DNA from: Gymnothorax reevesii
Taxonomy: Eukaryota > Chordata > Actinopteri > Anguilliformes > Muraenidae
DNA length: 64,000 nucleotides
Reading direction: 5' to 3'
Assembly (NCBI GenBank): GCA_029721435.1
Contig: CM056574.1
Coordinates: 69,297,501-69,361,500 of the forward strand
The notes below the pieces were generated by a model. That model ran no database searches. It was given only the letters and a program-made list of their open reading frames with translations, and was not told the origin of the DNA. Both the position numbers and the translations under genes were made by a program. Shown here one piece after another: positions 45,817-56,800 of the stretch. Numbering within the stretch: position 1 is the stretch's first letter; the number at the start of each line of letters is the position of its first letter.

Positions 45817-47416
45817 CAAAACCCAAAACCAGTGAAGTTGGCACGTTGTGTAAATCGTAAATAAAAACAAAATACAATGATTTACAAATCCTTTTCAACC
45901 TATATTCAATTGAATGCACTGCAAAGACAAGTTACTTAATATTCAAGCAGGTAAACTTTGTAATTTTTTGCAAATATTAGCTCATTTGGAATTTGATGCC
46001 TGCAACATGTTTCAAAAAAGCTGGCACAAGTGGCAAAAAAGACTGAGAGTGTTGAGGAATGCTCATCAAACACTTATTTAGAACATCCCACAGGTGAACC
46101 GGCTAATTGGGAACAGGTGGGGGCCATGATTGGGTATAAAAGCAGCTTCCCTGAAATACTCATTCATTCACAAACAAGGACGGGGCGAAGGTCACCACTT
46201 AGTGAACAAATGCGTGAGCTGATTGTCGAACAGTTTAAAAACAACATTCCTCAACGAGCTATTGCAAGAAATTTCGGGATTTCATCATCTACGGTCCGTA
46301 ATATCGTCAAAAGGTTCAGAGAATCTGGAGAAATCACTGCACGTAAGCGACAAGGCCGAAAACCAACATTGAATGCCCGTGACCTTCGATTCCTCAGGCG
46401 GTACTGCATCAAAAACCGACATCAGTGTATAAAGGACATCACCACATGGGCTCAGGAACACTTCAGAAAACCACTGTCAGTAACAACAGTTCGTCGCTAC
46501 ATCTGCAAGTGCAAGTTAAAACTCTACAATGCAAAGCGAAAGCCATTTATCAACAGCACCCAGAAATGCCGCCGGCTTCGCTGGGCCCAAGCTCATCTAA
46601 GATGGACTGATGCGAAGTGGAAAAGCGTTCTGTGGTCTGACAAGTCCACATTTCAAATTGTTTTTGGAAACTGTGGTCGTCGTGTCCTCCGGACCAAAGA
46701 GGAAAAGAACCATCCGGACTGTTACAGGCGCAAAGTTCAAAAGCCAGCATCTGTCATGGTATGGGGGTGTATTAGTGCCCAAGGCATGGGCAACTTACAC
46801 AAATGTGAAGGCATCAGTAATGCTGAAAGGTACATGCAGGTTTTGGAGCAACATATGTTGCCATCCAAAGCAACTTTTTCATGGACGCCCCTGCTTATTT
46901 CAGCAAGACAATGCCAAGCCACATTCTGCACGTGTTACAACAGCATGGCTCCGTAGTAAAAGAGTGCGGGTACTAGACTGGCCTGCCTGTAGTCCAGACC
47001 TGTCTCCCATTGAAAATGTGTGGCGCATTATGAAGCATGAAATACGACAACGGAGACCCCGGACTGTTGAACAACTTAAGCTGTACATCAAGCAAGAATG
47101 GGAAAGAGTTCCACCTTAAAAGCTACAAAAATTGGTCTCCTCAGTTCCCAAATGTTTACTGAGTGTCGTTAAAAGGAAAGGCGATGTAACACAGTGGTAA
47201 AAAGGCCCCTGTGCCAACTTTTTTGCAATGTGTTGCTGCCTTTGAATTCTAAGTTAATGATTATTTGCAAAAAAAATAAATAAATAAAGTTTCTCAGTTT
47301 GAACATTAAACATCTTGTCTTTGCAGTGTATTCAATTGAATATAATTTGCAAATCATTGTATTCTGTTTTAATCTACGATTTACAGAACGTGCCAACTTC
47401 ACTGGTTTTGGGTTTG
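45817..47416 (+). mobile_element. Tc1-like transposon (sister of 34172 copy), nearly intact but dead
   Basis: Same inverted ends as the copy at 34172, flanked by TA at 45815-45816 and 47417-47418; 1,600 bp. Only 10 bp, including both TA sites, separate it from the next Tc1. Confidence 0.92.
46180..47185 (+). pseudogene. Tc1-like transposase pseudogene, long open N-terminal part
   Basis: The sister copy's start ATG is ACG here (46180-46182). The frame is then open to about 46956, with helix-turn-helix (QRAIARNFGISSSTVRNIVK), KRQGRKPTLNARD and LWSDKSTFQI, in which the residue after the first catalytic Asp is Lys where the sister copy has Glu. A frameshift at about 46870 moves the reading to the next frame, which carries FQQDNAKPH and CSPDLSPIENVW. 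A TAA at 47116-47118 replaces a Glu codon after WERVPP. The lost start, frameshift and stop mean no full protein is made. Confidence 0.85.
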
Positions 47417-47889
47417 TACTTACTTACAATCCCAATTCCGAAATAGTTGAGACAAAGTGTAAATTGTGAATAAAATCAAAACACAGTGACTTTCAAATCA
47501 CACCAGCCAGTATTTTATTCACTATAGAACAGAGATAACATAGCAAATTTTGAAACTGAGAAATTTTACAATTTTATTCACAAAATGAGCTCATTTCAAA
47601 TTTGATGTCTGCTACAGATCTCAAAAAAGTTGGGACAGGGGCCTGTTTACCATGGTGTAGCATCCCCTCTTCTTTTTAGCAAAGAGTGGAGGCGTCTGGG
47701 CATTGAGAAGACATTAGAATTTGATCCCACTCTTGTTTAACACAGGCTTCCAGCTGTTGGACAGTTTAGGGTTTGACAGACTTTTTGTTTAATTATGTGC
47801 CAAATTTTCTCAATTGGTGAAAGATCAGGACTGTAGACAGGCCAGTTCAGCACACTGACTCTTCTACTACGAAGCCATGCTGTTGCAAT

Positions 47890-48660
47890 AGCTGCAGTAT
47901 GTAGTTTTGCATTGTCCTGCTGAAATACACAAGGCCTTCCCTGGAATAGATGTCATCTGGAGGGGAGCATATGTTGCTCTAAAACCTTTTTATACCTTTC
48001 AGCATTCATGGTACTTTTTGAAACATGTAAGTGTCCCACACCGTATGCACTAATGCATCCCCATACCATCAGAGATGCAGGCCTTTGAACTGAACACTGA
48101 TAACAGGAGCGGTGGTCTTTCTCCTCTTTGGCCCGGAGGACACGACATCCATGATTTCCAACAAGAATTTGGACTTGTCTGACCACAGTACACTTTGCCA
48201 CAGTCCATTTTAAATGAGCTTTGGCCCACAGAACACGCCAGCGCTTCTGGATCATGCTCAACAATGACTTCCCTTTTGCATGATAGAGTTTAAGGCGGCA
48301 TCTGTGGATGGCATGGCGGACTATGTTCACAGAAAGTGGTTTCTTGAAGTATTCCTGGGCCCATTTAATAATGTCAATGACAGAATCATGCCAGTGAATG
48401 ATGCAGTGGTGTCTGAGCGCCTAAAGATCAGGGGCATCCAGTAAAGGTCTTCGGCCTTGTCCCTTCCGCAGAGATCTTTACAGTTTCTCTGAATGTTTCG
48501 ATGATGTTATGAACTGTCGATGATGAGACCTTCAAAGCCTTTGCAATTTGACATTGAGGACCATTGTTTTCAAAGTATTCCTTAATTTTTTTTACACAAA
48601 CCTTCACAGGTTGGAGAGCCTCTGGTCATCTTTACTTCTGAGAGACTCAGCCCATCTAAG
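47890..48660 (-). pseudogene. Tc1-like transposase pseudogene
   Basis: Reverse translation at 47953-48330 gives [46 protein letters not shown] and [17 protein letters not shown], parallel to the transposase at 46180. The segment holding the first catalytic Asp is frameshifted, and the N-terminal and C-terminal parts lie in other frames with stops. Limits approximate. Confidence 0.75.
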
Positions 48661-48925
48661 ACATCCCTTTTATTGCCAATCATGTTACACACCAGATGCC
48701 AGTTAACTTAATTATTTGCTAAATGTTCTTTTAGCTGATTCTCTTATATATTAATATAATATATTAATATATTATATATTAATTGCTTTTTCATCCCTTT
48801 TTTGCCTGTGTCCCAACTTTATTGAGACCTTTTGCAGCCAGAAAATTTGAAATAAGCTCATTTTGTGGATAAAAATGTTAAATGTCTCAGATTCAACATT
48901 TGAAATGCTATCTGTGTTCTGTTGT

Positions 48926-49377
48926 TGTGATGGCGTTGGTGGTAGAACGCCAAAGAGCAGTGATCAGAAATAAAAAGGACAAAACCAGCAGCGTGCTGAG
49001 AGACTAAAATAAATAGAAATCACGAGACTCACGCTACCAACGGACCTGACGCCATCCGTGGTAGCAAACAGGCGAGCTCGACTAAAGACAAAAGAAAAGG
49101 GAAATAATCCAAATGAATCCCTTTCTCACTAACACTTTTCCTGTTATGCAGCAAAGATCCTGACAATCCTCTGTCTTCTCAAAAGACCTTACCGGCTAAA
49201 GCGCCAAGAGGAAAATGACACTCTAGCAACCTGAACGAGGTAGAACAGGAGCTTTAATAGAGTCCAGGTAACGCCCCCAATTAATGGCAGCTGGCCCAGG
49301 AATCCGATGGTGAGCAAAACAATGTCGTCCCTGACAAGAGTAACAAAAGGAGCTGACACAGCTCCAAAACCATGACA
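48926..49377 (-). mobile_element. Solo LTR, family 2 copy B
   Basis: Read in reverse it starts TGTCATGG and ends ATCACA. TTGT lies next to both sides (5-bp flanks GTTGT and ATTGT, one mismatch). The first 150 reverse-strand bases match the LTR at 20018 (CAGGGACGACATTG, CATCGGATT). It interrupts the terminal repeat of the Tc1 at 47427. Confidence 0.75.
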
Positions 49378-49960
49378 ATTGTGAATAACATATAGGCTCA
49401 TGTGATCAAAAAGTCACTGTATTTTGATTTCATTCACAATTTACACTTTGTCCCAACTATTTTGGAATTGGGGTTGTATATGCAAAACATGAAATTTCTA
49501 CTTGAAATATTACTGAAGTCATCGCGATAACACGTAGGGCGGCGCAGCGGCGGCGGTGGTCGGACCAAAAACATAATATTCGGCGTTCGGGGATATAATA
49601 ATGAATGTCCACATTATTTTATGGTATCTATCGCAAGTTTCAAGCCTCCTTCGATATATTATGATTTTCATTTTTGTAAATTATGGTCCCAAATAGACTA
49701 GAATAAAGGATAAAGCCAGAATATGCTTAAGGGGCGTGGCTATCCTCTGGTCCTCGTCAGATACACATGTAAATCCACCCCTCGCTCTTCCCTGGATCTT
49801 TAACTCACACTCTTGTCCAATAGGAATCACATCCAGTTTCAAAATGACAAAATGACGCTGCTCTAATTGCGAAAATTGAGGCTTCCTAAATGGTATGTTG
49901 AAACCAATGGGTGACGTCACGGTTGCTTTGTCCATCTTTCGATACAGTCTTTGGCAAATA

Positions 49961-50471
49961 CATTAATTAAAACTGTCTTCATATGTGAGATATTCTAATA
50001 TGGGGACTAGAAAATAAATTCAATATACTGCATCCAATATAATGACATACCCTGAAAAGTGGGAATAGTTTGAAACACATCATCATGTGAGGAAAATATT
50101 CAGTCCCATTTGTTTATTTCAACAGCTTTAGCTTAAACTTACAAATAAACTTTAGCATAAATGTATAATTCAATCTTAGGTTATTACCTTTTGAAAGGTG
50201 AGGTTTCTAAAGACCTTCGTTACTGCCAACGGACCGCATCTGAACTCAATACCTCAGGCCTAATGAAAACAAATGCACCGGCTAAATGCTGAGCTTCTGG
50301 CTCCGTATGACTACAACTTCCTCACCAGAATCATTATCTCGTATACTTTGGTTGGTTGGTTTCCAAGAAGCAAAAATTTGTCAGAACCAATCACATAATT
50401 TGATACCTCATAAAGGCACATTCCCTACTCGGATACATTAATCATTTCAAGCAACAAGAATTTAATTCTTT
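49961..50471. other. No gene seen
   Basis: Non-coding, nothing recognised. Confidence 0.45.
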
Positions 50472-50475
50472 ACAT

Positions 50476-51290
50476 TGTGGGACCTTGTGATTACGTGAGG
50501 GCGGAGTGGACAGGTATGGGACGCAGGAGACCAGACACAGGAAGTTGCACTCAACGCCTTTTATTTCGGCACTCTTTTAAACTACTGAGCCGTTAAAGCC
50601 CTGCGAGGTCCGGGATGGGGGCATGGAGGGCCGCGGGGCGGGTTGGTGGCGCTCGCCGCTTCACGAGGGCCAGGCTGGTCCTCCATTGGGGGTGGCCTCG
50701 CTCCCCCCGGTTTCACCACTGGGCACACAGCGCTATGGAGGGAGGGAGAGGCACAGGGGTTAGTGGTCCACACCACGGGGAGGATGAGATGGGGCCAGGC
50801 GGAACGCTGTCTGGCCCACGGCGGCGCTCCCGAGCCAGTCCCTCTAGAGAGGTGCCTCGGTTCCCAGTTCCTTGGATCCCAGTCCCGTTGGGATGAATCA
50901 ACCTCTGGCTTGAACCTACTTGCACACCAAGCCCTTGGCTGAATGGAGATTCGCAAGTTAGCTTGCAGCTGAGCATTCACAGGTGCCGAGAAATCCAGGT
51001 GAGCTGCAGGCGCTCTGCCCTGTGCTCAGGTCCTGGCCCTCTTTTAAACTGCCCTGGTGACGAGCTGCAATGAGCAGCCGTTGTACCCACTTTACCGATT
51101 TCCTCAGTGGTTCGGTGCTGTCCTTGGTGCTGCAGCCCACTTGCGGCGCCTGTCCAGGGTGCTGAACCTCTGAGGAAAACAGTTGGAAAATACTCCCCAT
51201 TTTAAACTTGGCCCTTTTTCCGGTATTGCCACCCCGTGCCCCGTGATTCTGCCCACGTGGGACCGCCCCCCTAGAGGGAAGGGTGCCACA
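50476..51290 (-). mobile_element. GC-rich solo LTR, family 3
   Basis: Begins TGTGG and ends CCACA (perfect 5-bp inverted ends), with ACAT on both sides (50472-50475 and 51291-51294). A reverse-strand AATAAA lies at 50560-50565, close to the 3' end in that orientation. Its high GC content stands out from the surrounding DNA and produces several long but meaningless open frames. No internal region is attached. Confidence 0.65.
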
Positions 51291-51294
51291 ACAT

Positions 51295-52165
51295 ATTTGC
51301 TGAAGTGCCATGAGACACAAGGCATGCTGACATCTCAGGAGTGTCAGGGGTTAAAATGACATGTGGGAATTTCAGTTAACGTGTCAGATTTCAATGGTAG
51401 AGCATAGCATAGCATGGCACCATTTACAAAGTATAAATTAGCAGTCTGGTCAGCAGTAGGAAGGCTGGCAGTAGGAACAGATATGTGTAAAAAGTGGAAT
51501 GTGGTAGGTAATTTCTGAATGACTGTATATGGATAAATGTCTGCAAAATGACAACGGAATAAAGAGAGGTCAGGAGACATTCTGTCCCAGTATATTACTC
51601 TGCAGCGGGAGACCTCTGTAAAACTGCGCATTGCAAATTCTGGGAAGAAGATTCTTCTTGTGATAGCATAACTACTAAAACACACAGATACACCAAAAGG
51701 ATCTTAATGCCGCGTGCACACTAAGTGGGGGTGGGGCTTATTAGAGTTTATGAGCAGTAGATTGCAGTAGTCCCAGCCAAGAATCTCAACAGCAAACATC
51801 TGGGGATACTAGGCGCAGGGTTGGCATAGAGGACGATTCCTCTTTAAGAAACAAGACCATTTTATTTTTTTTAAACACAGACACCCTTGTACCTTATACT
51901 CATCATGTCATTTGGTATGGACTGGAGTAATGACAGAAAAAAATTGCGTCACTGTCCAAATTCACGTGGGAGCAAAAACATTTGCATTTCATTTTTCATA
52001 AGACTTTCCTGACCATAGTTCGCAATTGGAAATCCCAAATGTGGGCAGGATTGCAGATGCCAAATTAAATCAAATAAATTTTTTTAAAAACCCCTCTGAC
52101 CTGTTGACTTTTGATGAAGAAATCGACCCATCAGGGTATTGAAAATAAATAAAATCCAAAATCCC
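51295..52165. other. No gene seen
   Basis: Non-coding, nothing recognised. Confidence 0.45.
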
Positions 52166-52169
52166 TTCG

Positions 52170-52959
52170 GGGTCATTCCATATGAACTCAACCAAAGTAC
52201 AAGAATCTTCCATGATCACCAACTCAGATTGTGCTCAAATTTATTTTGAGAGTACCTCTATATTGGTAATGAACACATGCAAAATTTTAGGGTCCTACTC
52301 CAAGGGGTTTTCAATATATGGCCCCCGAAAAATCAGGGGCAATGCCCAAGCGAATCACAAACATTAATTTTTAGGGATTTTGGAGGCTAATATCTCTGGA
52401 ACAAATCACAGATATGGGCTGTAAATTACTATCCAGGGTGATTTTGGTGCAGGGTTTCAGAATCTCTCGTCAAAATTTATCTATCTCCTTTCCTTCTCAA
52501 GATATTGGTGACTGTTTCATAGCATGAATAAATAGTGAAGGAGATGAGAAAACAAGTTGTAATTTTGATCAAGTAAAGCCAAGATATTTACATTTATGTG
52601 GAACACGTTTCATTACCGTGGGTAACTGCCAACATGGTGAATTTGCCAAACCAAAACTGGCAAAAAAGTGACTTTTTCAGCTTGGACCTATTTCAGGGTC
52701 TCCTAACTCCACTATGCCTTGGTTGCAGTCAATCTTCCTTGTACAGACAGACCTGTCCTCAAATAGAAGGAATCCAGATCACAATTCGCTTGGGCATGGC
52801 CCTGATTTTTGGGGAACCATATCTCGGAAACCCCTTAGAGTAGCAGCCTAAAATTTTGCATGTGTTCATTATTAATATAGAGGTACTCCCAAAATAAATT
52901 TGAGCCAAATCTGAGTTGGTGACCTGGGGACCTCTGGTTGACTTCACATAGAATGACCC
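52170..52959. mobile_element. Unclassified inverted-repeat element, copy 1
   Basis: The ends GGGTCATTCCATATGAACTC and (complement) GGGTCATTCTATGTGAAGTC continue as inverted repeats for about 200 bp. TTCG lies at both outer edges (52166-52169 and 52960-52963), suggesting a 4-bp target duplication. 790 bp, non-coding. The superfamily is not assigned; several superfamilies make 4-bp duplications. Confidence 0.7.
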
Positions 52960-52963
52960 TTCG

Positions 52964-53247
52964 CCTTAAAGGAGAAGCCTCAAAACTTTGTGGTGACCCT
53001 GGGCATACTCTGTCAGCTCTCTCACTGTGCAATCAAATCAAGAGCCAGGCTTCCAATTACGGATAAAATGTGTCCCCTTCAACACAGTGGGAAGTATCAA
53101 CTGAGTCATTTTGTGCTTAATGATTGCTTATGCCTAATGCACCGATTCCAGGCGCGGTGAAAATAAATCAATAATTCAGAGAATATGTTGAAATTAAGCC
53201 CATCAGAGCAAGGAATGTGTGCTGTGCAAACCATTTTTTGGCTCTGC
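52964..53247. other. No gene seen
   Basis: Short spacer between the inverted-repeat element and the retrotransposon. Confidence 0.5.
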
Positions 53248-53268
53248 ATTGTGTAATGTGAATATAGG

Positions 53269-53282
53269 CCACTAGATGGCAG
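53269..53282 (+). promoter_or_regulatory. CTCF core-motif match in U3
   Basis: CCACTAGATGGCAG fits the CTCF core consensus CCASYAGRKGGCRS at all 14 positions. Repeated in the 3' LTR at 58865-58878. Binding is inferred only from the motif. Confidence 0.55.
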
Positions 53283-53315
53283 TATTTACCTTTTTTTTTG
53301 TTAAGCGCAGACTGG

Positions 53316-53357
53316 AGTCATGTTTAGACATGTCCTGGACATGTCTGGGGCAAGTCT
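53316..53357 (+). promoter_or_regulatory. Array of p53-type half-sites in U3
   Basis: Three decamers fit RRRCWWGYYY exactly: AGACATGTCC (53326-53335), GGACATGTCT (53337-53346) and GGGCAAGTCT (53348-53357), with 1-bp spacers. A fourth, AGTCATGTTT (53316-53325), has one mismatch and abuts the first. The array lies about 50 bp upstream of the TATA box, and the 3' LTR has the same array at 58911-58952. A p53-family response element is inferred, not demonstrated. Confidence 0.6.
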
Positions 53358-53407
53358 CAGAAAATTAAAAAAAATAGGTCTAAATGTGGGTGGGGTCTGC
53401 AAAAGAG

Positions 53408-53416
53408 TATATAAGG
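53408..53416 (+). promoter_or_regulatory. TATA box of the 5' LTR
   Basis: TATATAAGG, about 155 bp into the LTR, the likely core promoter for the genomic RNA. Confidence 0.75.
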
Positions 53417-53754
53417 AAAAGAATTGAGACAGTAAAGTAGTAGGAGAAATTGCAAGAAGATGACCAGACCTGCCATTCTGTTCAAGACCTGTGACATTTC
53501 TTTTGTGGATTTCTTTGCCTGTGTTTGAGCATTTTCATTATCCAGGACATCACCAAGCCACCCCACAAAAAGGGACTGTAAATATTTCTTTTTTTTTCCT
53601 AATCAATCTTGGTCTTTAGGTTCATTAGTTGTTAGTTAGTTGTTATTGTCTTTGTCTGTTAAATTAAATGTGTTTAAGTTTTAAAAACTGTGTGTCATCC
53701 CTTGCTGTTGCTGTTGTGTTATAAATGTAATAACAAATTGGGGCCATAACAAAT

Positions 53755-53775
53755 TGGGGGCTCAAGGTCCGGGAT
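53755..53775 (+). promoter_or_regulatory. Primer binding site, tRNA-Pro-like
   Basis: Starts 3 bp after the LTR. TGGGGGCTC and TCCGGGAT match the two halves of a tRNA-Pro 3' end complement, but extra bases (AAGG in place of G) separate them. Initiation may use only the first nine bases, or a variant tRNA. Confidence 0.6.
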
Positions 53776-53866
53776 AGACCATTTTGTGAGTCATTTATTA
53801 AAAATCTAACATTTCAAATTGTAAAAAATTTTTTTTTAATTGAATACATATATATTGACAACAGCA

Positions 53867-56800
53867 ATGGATGATTTCTTGGCATCACCAACCGTAGGGG
53901 TTTTGAAGTCTTTTAAAAAGACAGAACTGCTAGAAATTTGCAGACATTTAGAGCTGACAGAGGTGAAACCAGCCATGCGAAAAGCAAGACTGGCTAGAGA
54001 GATAGTTGAATATTACATTGATGAAAATGTGTTTGCACCAGGAGATCTGGAACAGTTTCCAGTGGAAAATCCAAATATAGAAATGGAACTTAAATTAAAA
54101 ATGCTAGAGATTGAAAGGGAGGAAAAAGAAAAACAAAGGCAGTTTGAGTTGGAAAAATTAGCAAGAGAAGAGAAAAAAGAAAGGGAGGAAAAAGAGAAAC
54201 AAAGAGAATTTGAGAGGGAAGAAAAAGAAAAACAAAGGCAGGTTGAGTTAGAAAAATTAGAAAGAGAAGAAAAACAAAGAGAATTTGAGAGAGAGAAAGA
54301 GGAAAGAGCAGAAAGAGAGAGACAGAGACAGAGAGATTTTGAATTAGAGAAATTCGATAGAGAAGAAAGACTCCAAATGGAGCAACTAAAAATTAAAATT
54401 GAAACTAAAAATAAATTTTGTGCCAGTCAGGAGGTAAAACTGGTGCCTCCATTTTCAGAAAAGGATGTTGACAACTATTTCCAGTGTTTTGAAAAGGTAG
54501 CAAAGAGTTGCCAGTGGCCAAAGGAACACTGGCCTCTGATGTTGCAAACTGTCCTCAAGGGTAAAGCTCAACAAGCCTATTCGGCTTTGTCTGCAGATGA
54601 TTCCTCTGATTATGAGGTTGTCAAAAAGGTTATTTTGAGAGCTTATGAGTTGGTTCCAGAGGCTTACCGACAGAAATTCAGAGGTCTGAAGAAATCTGAA
54701 AATCAGACTTATGTTGAATTTGCTAATGAGAAGCAGGTTTGCTTTGAGCGCTGGTGTACTTCTATGGAGGTCAAGGATGATTTCAACTCACTAAAAGAGA
54801 TGGTGTTAGTTGAAGAATTCAAGAACTGTGTTAAGGATGATGTTAAGACCTACCTTAATGAGAAGCAAGCACTGAACTTGCAATCAGCTGCCAAATTTGC
54901 AGATGAATATGTTCTCACTCATAAGTCCAAATTTCAGTCTAGCAGTAACAATAAATGGTCCCAATTTCAGAAAAAGGGTTACGGTGATACCCAAGATTCC
55001 TCACCCAAAGACAAATCTGGTGATGGTGCTCAGAAATCCAGTAACAGGTCTGATCAACGTGTGAAAGCTGACAGTGACAAAAGTGGTATAGTTTGCAGTT
55101 ATTGCAAGAAATCTGGTCATGTTACAACTAACTGTTGGTTCCTTAAAGCTAAGAAAGAAAAAGAAAAGGATACCAAACCAAATGCCTTTGTGAAAACAAG
55201 GTTAGAAACCCCTGTAGTAGATGACCAATCTGCTAAATTGCCTGCTTCTTGTGGGGCTAAAAAGCCTAATACAGCTGACTTTGTGAGGGAGGAATTTCTT
55301 CCATTTGTGTCAGAGGGATTTGTGGCTCTGAATGAGCATACTACTCCTGTCCCCATATATATCCTAAGGGATACCGGAGCTTCTCAGTCACTTTTGTTGA
55401 TGGACTCCTTGGAGTTACGTGATGAGACCGCTTCAGGGGATTTCATACTTGTACAAGGTATTGAAGGGAGGACTGTATCTGTACCCCTGCGCTCTATATT
55501 CTTGAAGTCAGATTTAGTTACAGGACAGGTAAAGGTGGGACTTATGTCAAGTCTACCTATAAAGGGTGTTTCTCTGTTGCTAGGCAATGACCTGGCTGGG
55601 GGCAAAGTAGTTCCCCCTGTACATCTTACTTCACAGCCGAGCACTGAAAATGGGGATGAGGACCCATCTCTGTATCCTTCTTGCGCAGTGACTCGTGCTA
55701 TGGCCAAGAAGGCTCTAGAAGATGATGTTGTGGTGCCGTCCAGTACATTGAATAGTCAGGACTCAGGTGGTTCGCCTCATGACTCTGATTGGCCTACTAT
55801 GGTTTCTCCGTTTGAGGACTTATCAGATACTTTTATCAGTTCTCTATTCAGCCAGCCGGATGGGTCTGGTGATTCTGATGTGTCTGGAGACTTGTCTCTG
55901 TCCAGAAAGCGGTTGATTGAGGAGCAAACTAATGATCCTGAAATTGGTGTACTAAAGAGGAGAGCCCTTCCTGAAAAAGAAATAGATGCAGTTCCAGTTG
56001 GGTATTATCTCAAGGATGGTGTGTTGATGCGGAAGTGGCGCCCTCCTGATATCCCTGCCAATGCAGATTGGGCAGTGGTCAGGCAAATTGTTGTTCCGAA
56101 GGTCTATAGGAATGAGATCTTAACAATGGCTCATAGTTTACCTTTAGGAGGTCATCTTGGTGTTAACAAGACTGTTGATAAGATCATGAAACACTTCTTT
56201 TGGCCTGGGCTTCGGAAAGACGTTTCCAACTTTTGCAAAACCTGTCACACTTGTCAGGTAGTTGGAAAACACCAGTTAGACCCACCTGTAGCTCCATTGC
56301 AGCCTATCCCAGCATTTGGGGAGCCATTCTCTAGGGTCATTGTTGATTGCGTTGGTCCATTACCCAAGACTAGATCTGGAAATCAGTACTTGTTGACAAT
56401 CATGTGTGCATCTACCAGATTCCCCGAAGCCATACCTCTACGTAACATCAAGGCAACTGCAATCTCGAAGGCTTTGATAAAGTTCTTCACGTTGTTTGGT
56501 CTTCCCAGGGAAATTCAGTCAGACCAAGGTAGCAATTTCACTTCAGGATTGTTTCAGCAGGTTGTGTATGAACTAGGTGCAAAACAGATTCGTTCTAGTG
56601 CCTATCATCCAGAAAGTCAGGGTGCCTTAGAGCGGTTTCATTCCACTCTCAAGACAATGATGAGGACTTATTGTTATGACCATGAGAAAGACTGGGATGA
56701 AGGGGTTCATTTGCTGTTGTTTGCAGCTAGAGAAGCAGTGCAGGAGTCTACTGGATTCAGTCCATTTGAGCTAGTGTTTGGTCATGAAGTGAGAGGACCT

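Larger units (their letters stand above)
47427..49476 (-). mobile_element. Tc1-like transposon carrying a solo LTR
   Basis: The ends CAATCCCAATTCCGAAATAG and (complement) CAACCCCAATTCCAAAATAG are inverted, flanked by TA at 47425-47426 and 49477-49478. It is 2,050 bp, including a 452-bp LTR inserted in its right terminal repeat. A short TATTAATATATTA-like palindrome lies near 48751-48781. Confidence 0.88.
44943..49954. mobile_element. Inverted-repeat element (CCATAGACTGTAT ends) split by two Tc1 copies
   Basis: The left end CCATAGACTGTATAAAAAGA pairs with the complement of the right end CCAAAGACTGTATCGAAAGA. CAAATA flanks it on both sides (44937-44942 and 49955-49960). Near the ends, CCCCGAACAC (about 45166) and GTTCGGGGATA (about 49588) also pair loosely. 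Removing the Tc1 copies leaves about 1.4 kb. The end sequence is common in fish genomes; the superfamily is not assigned and no transposase is seen. Confidence 0.6.
53252..53751 (+). repeat. 5' LTR of the Gmr1-like element
   Basis: TGTAATGTG to CCATAACA. Differs from the 3' LTR by one substitution (GCG versus GCT at about 53306) and one base in each of two homopolymer runs. Confidence 0.95.

Noticed and set aside
50582..51325. Several open frames of 70-130 codons on both strands
   Set aside because: They arise from the GC-rich composition of the LTR at 50476-51290; composition is low-complexity and no domain is visible.
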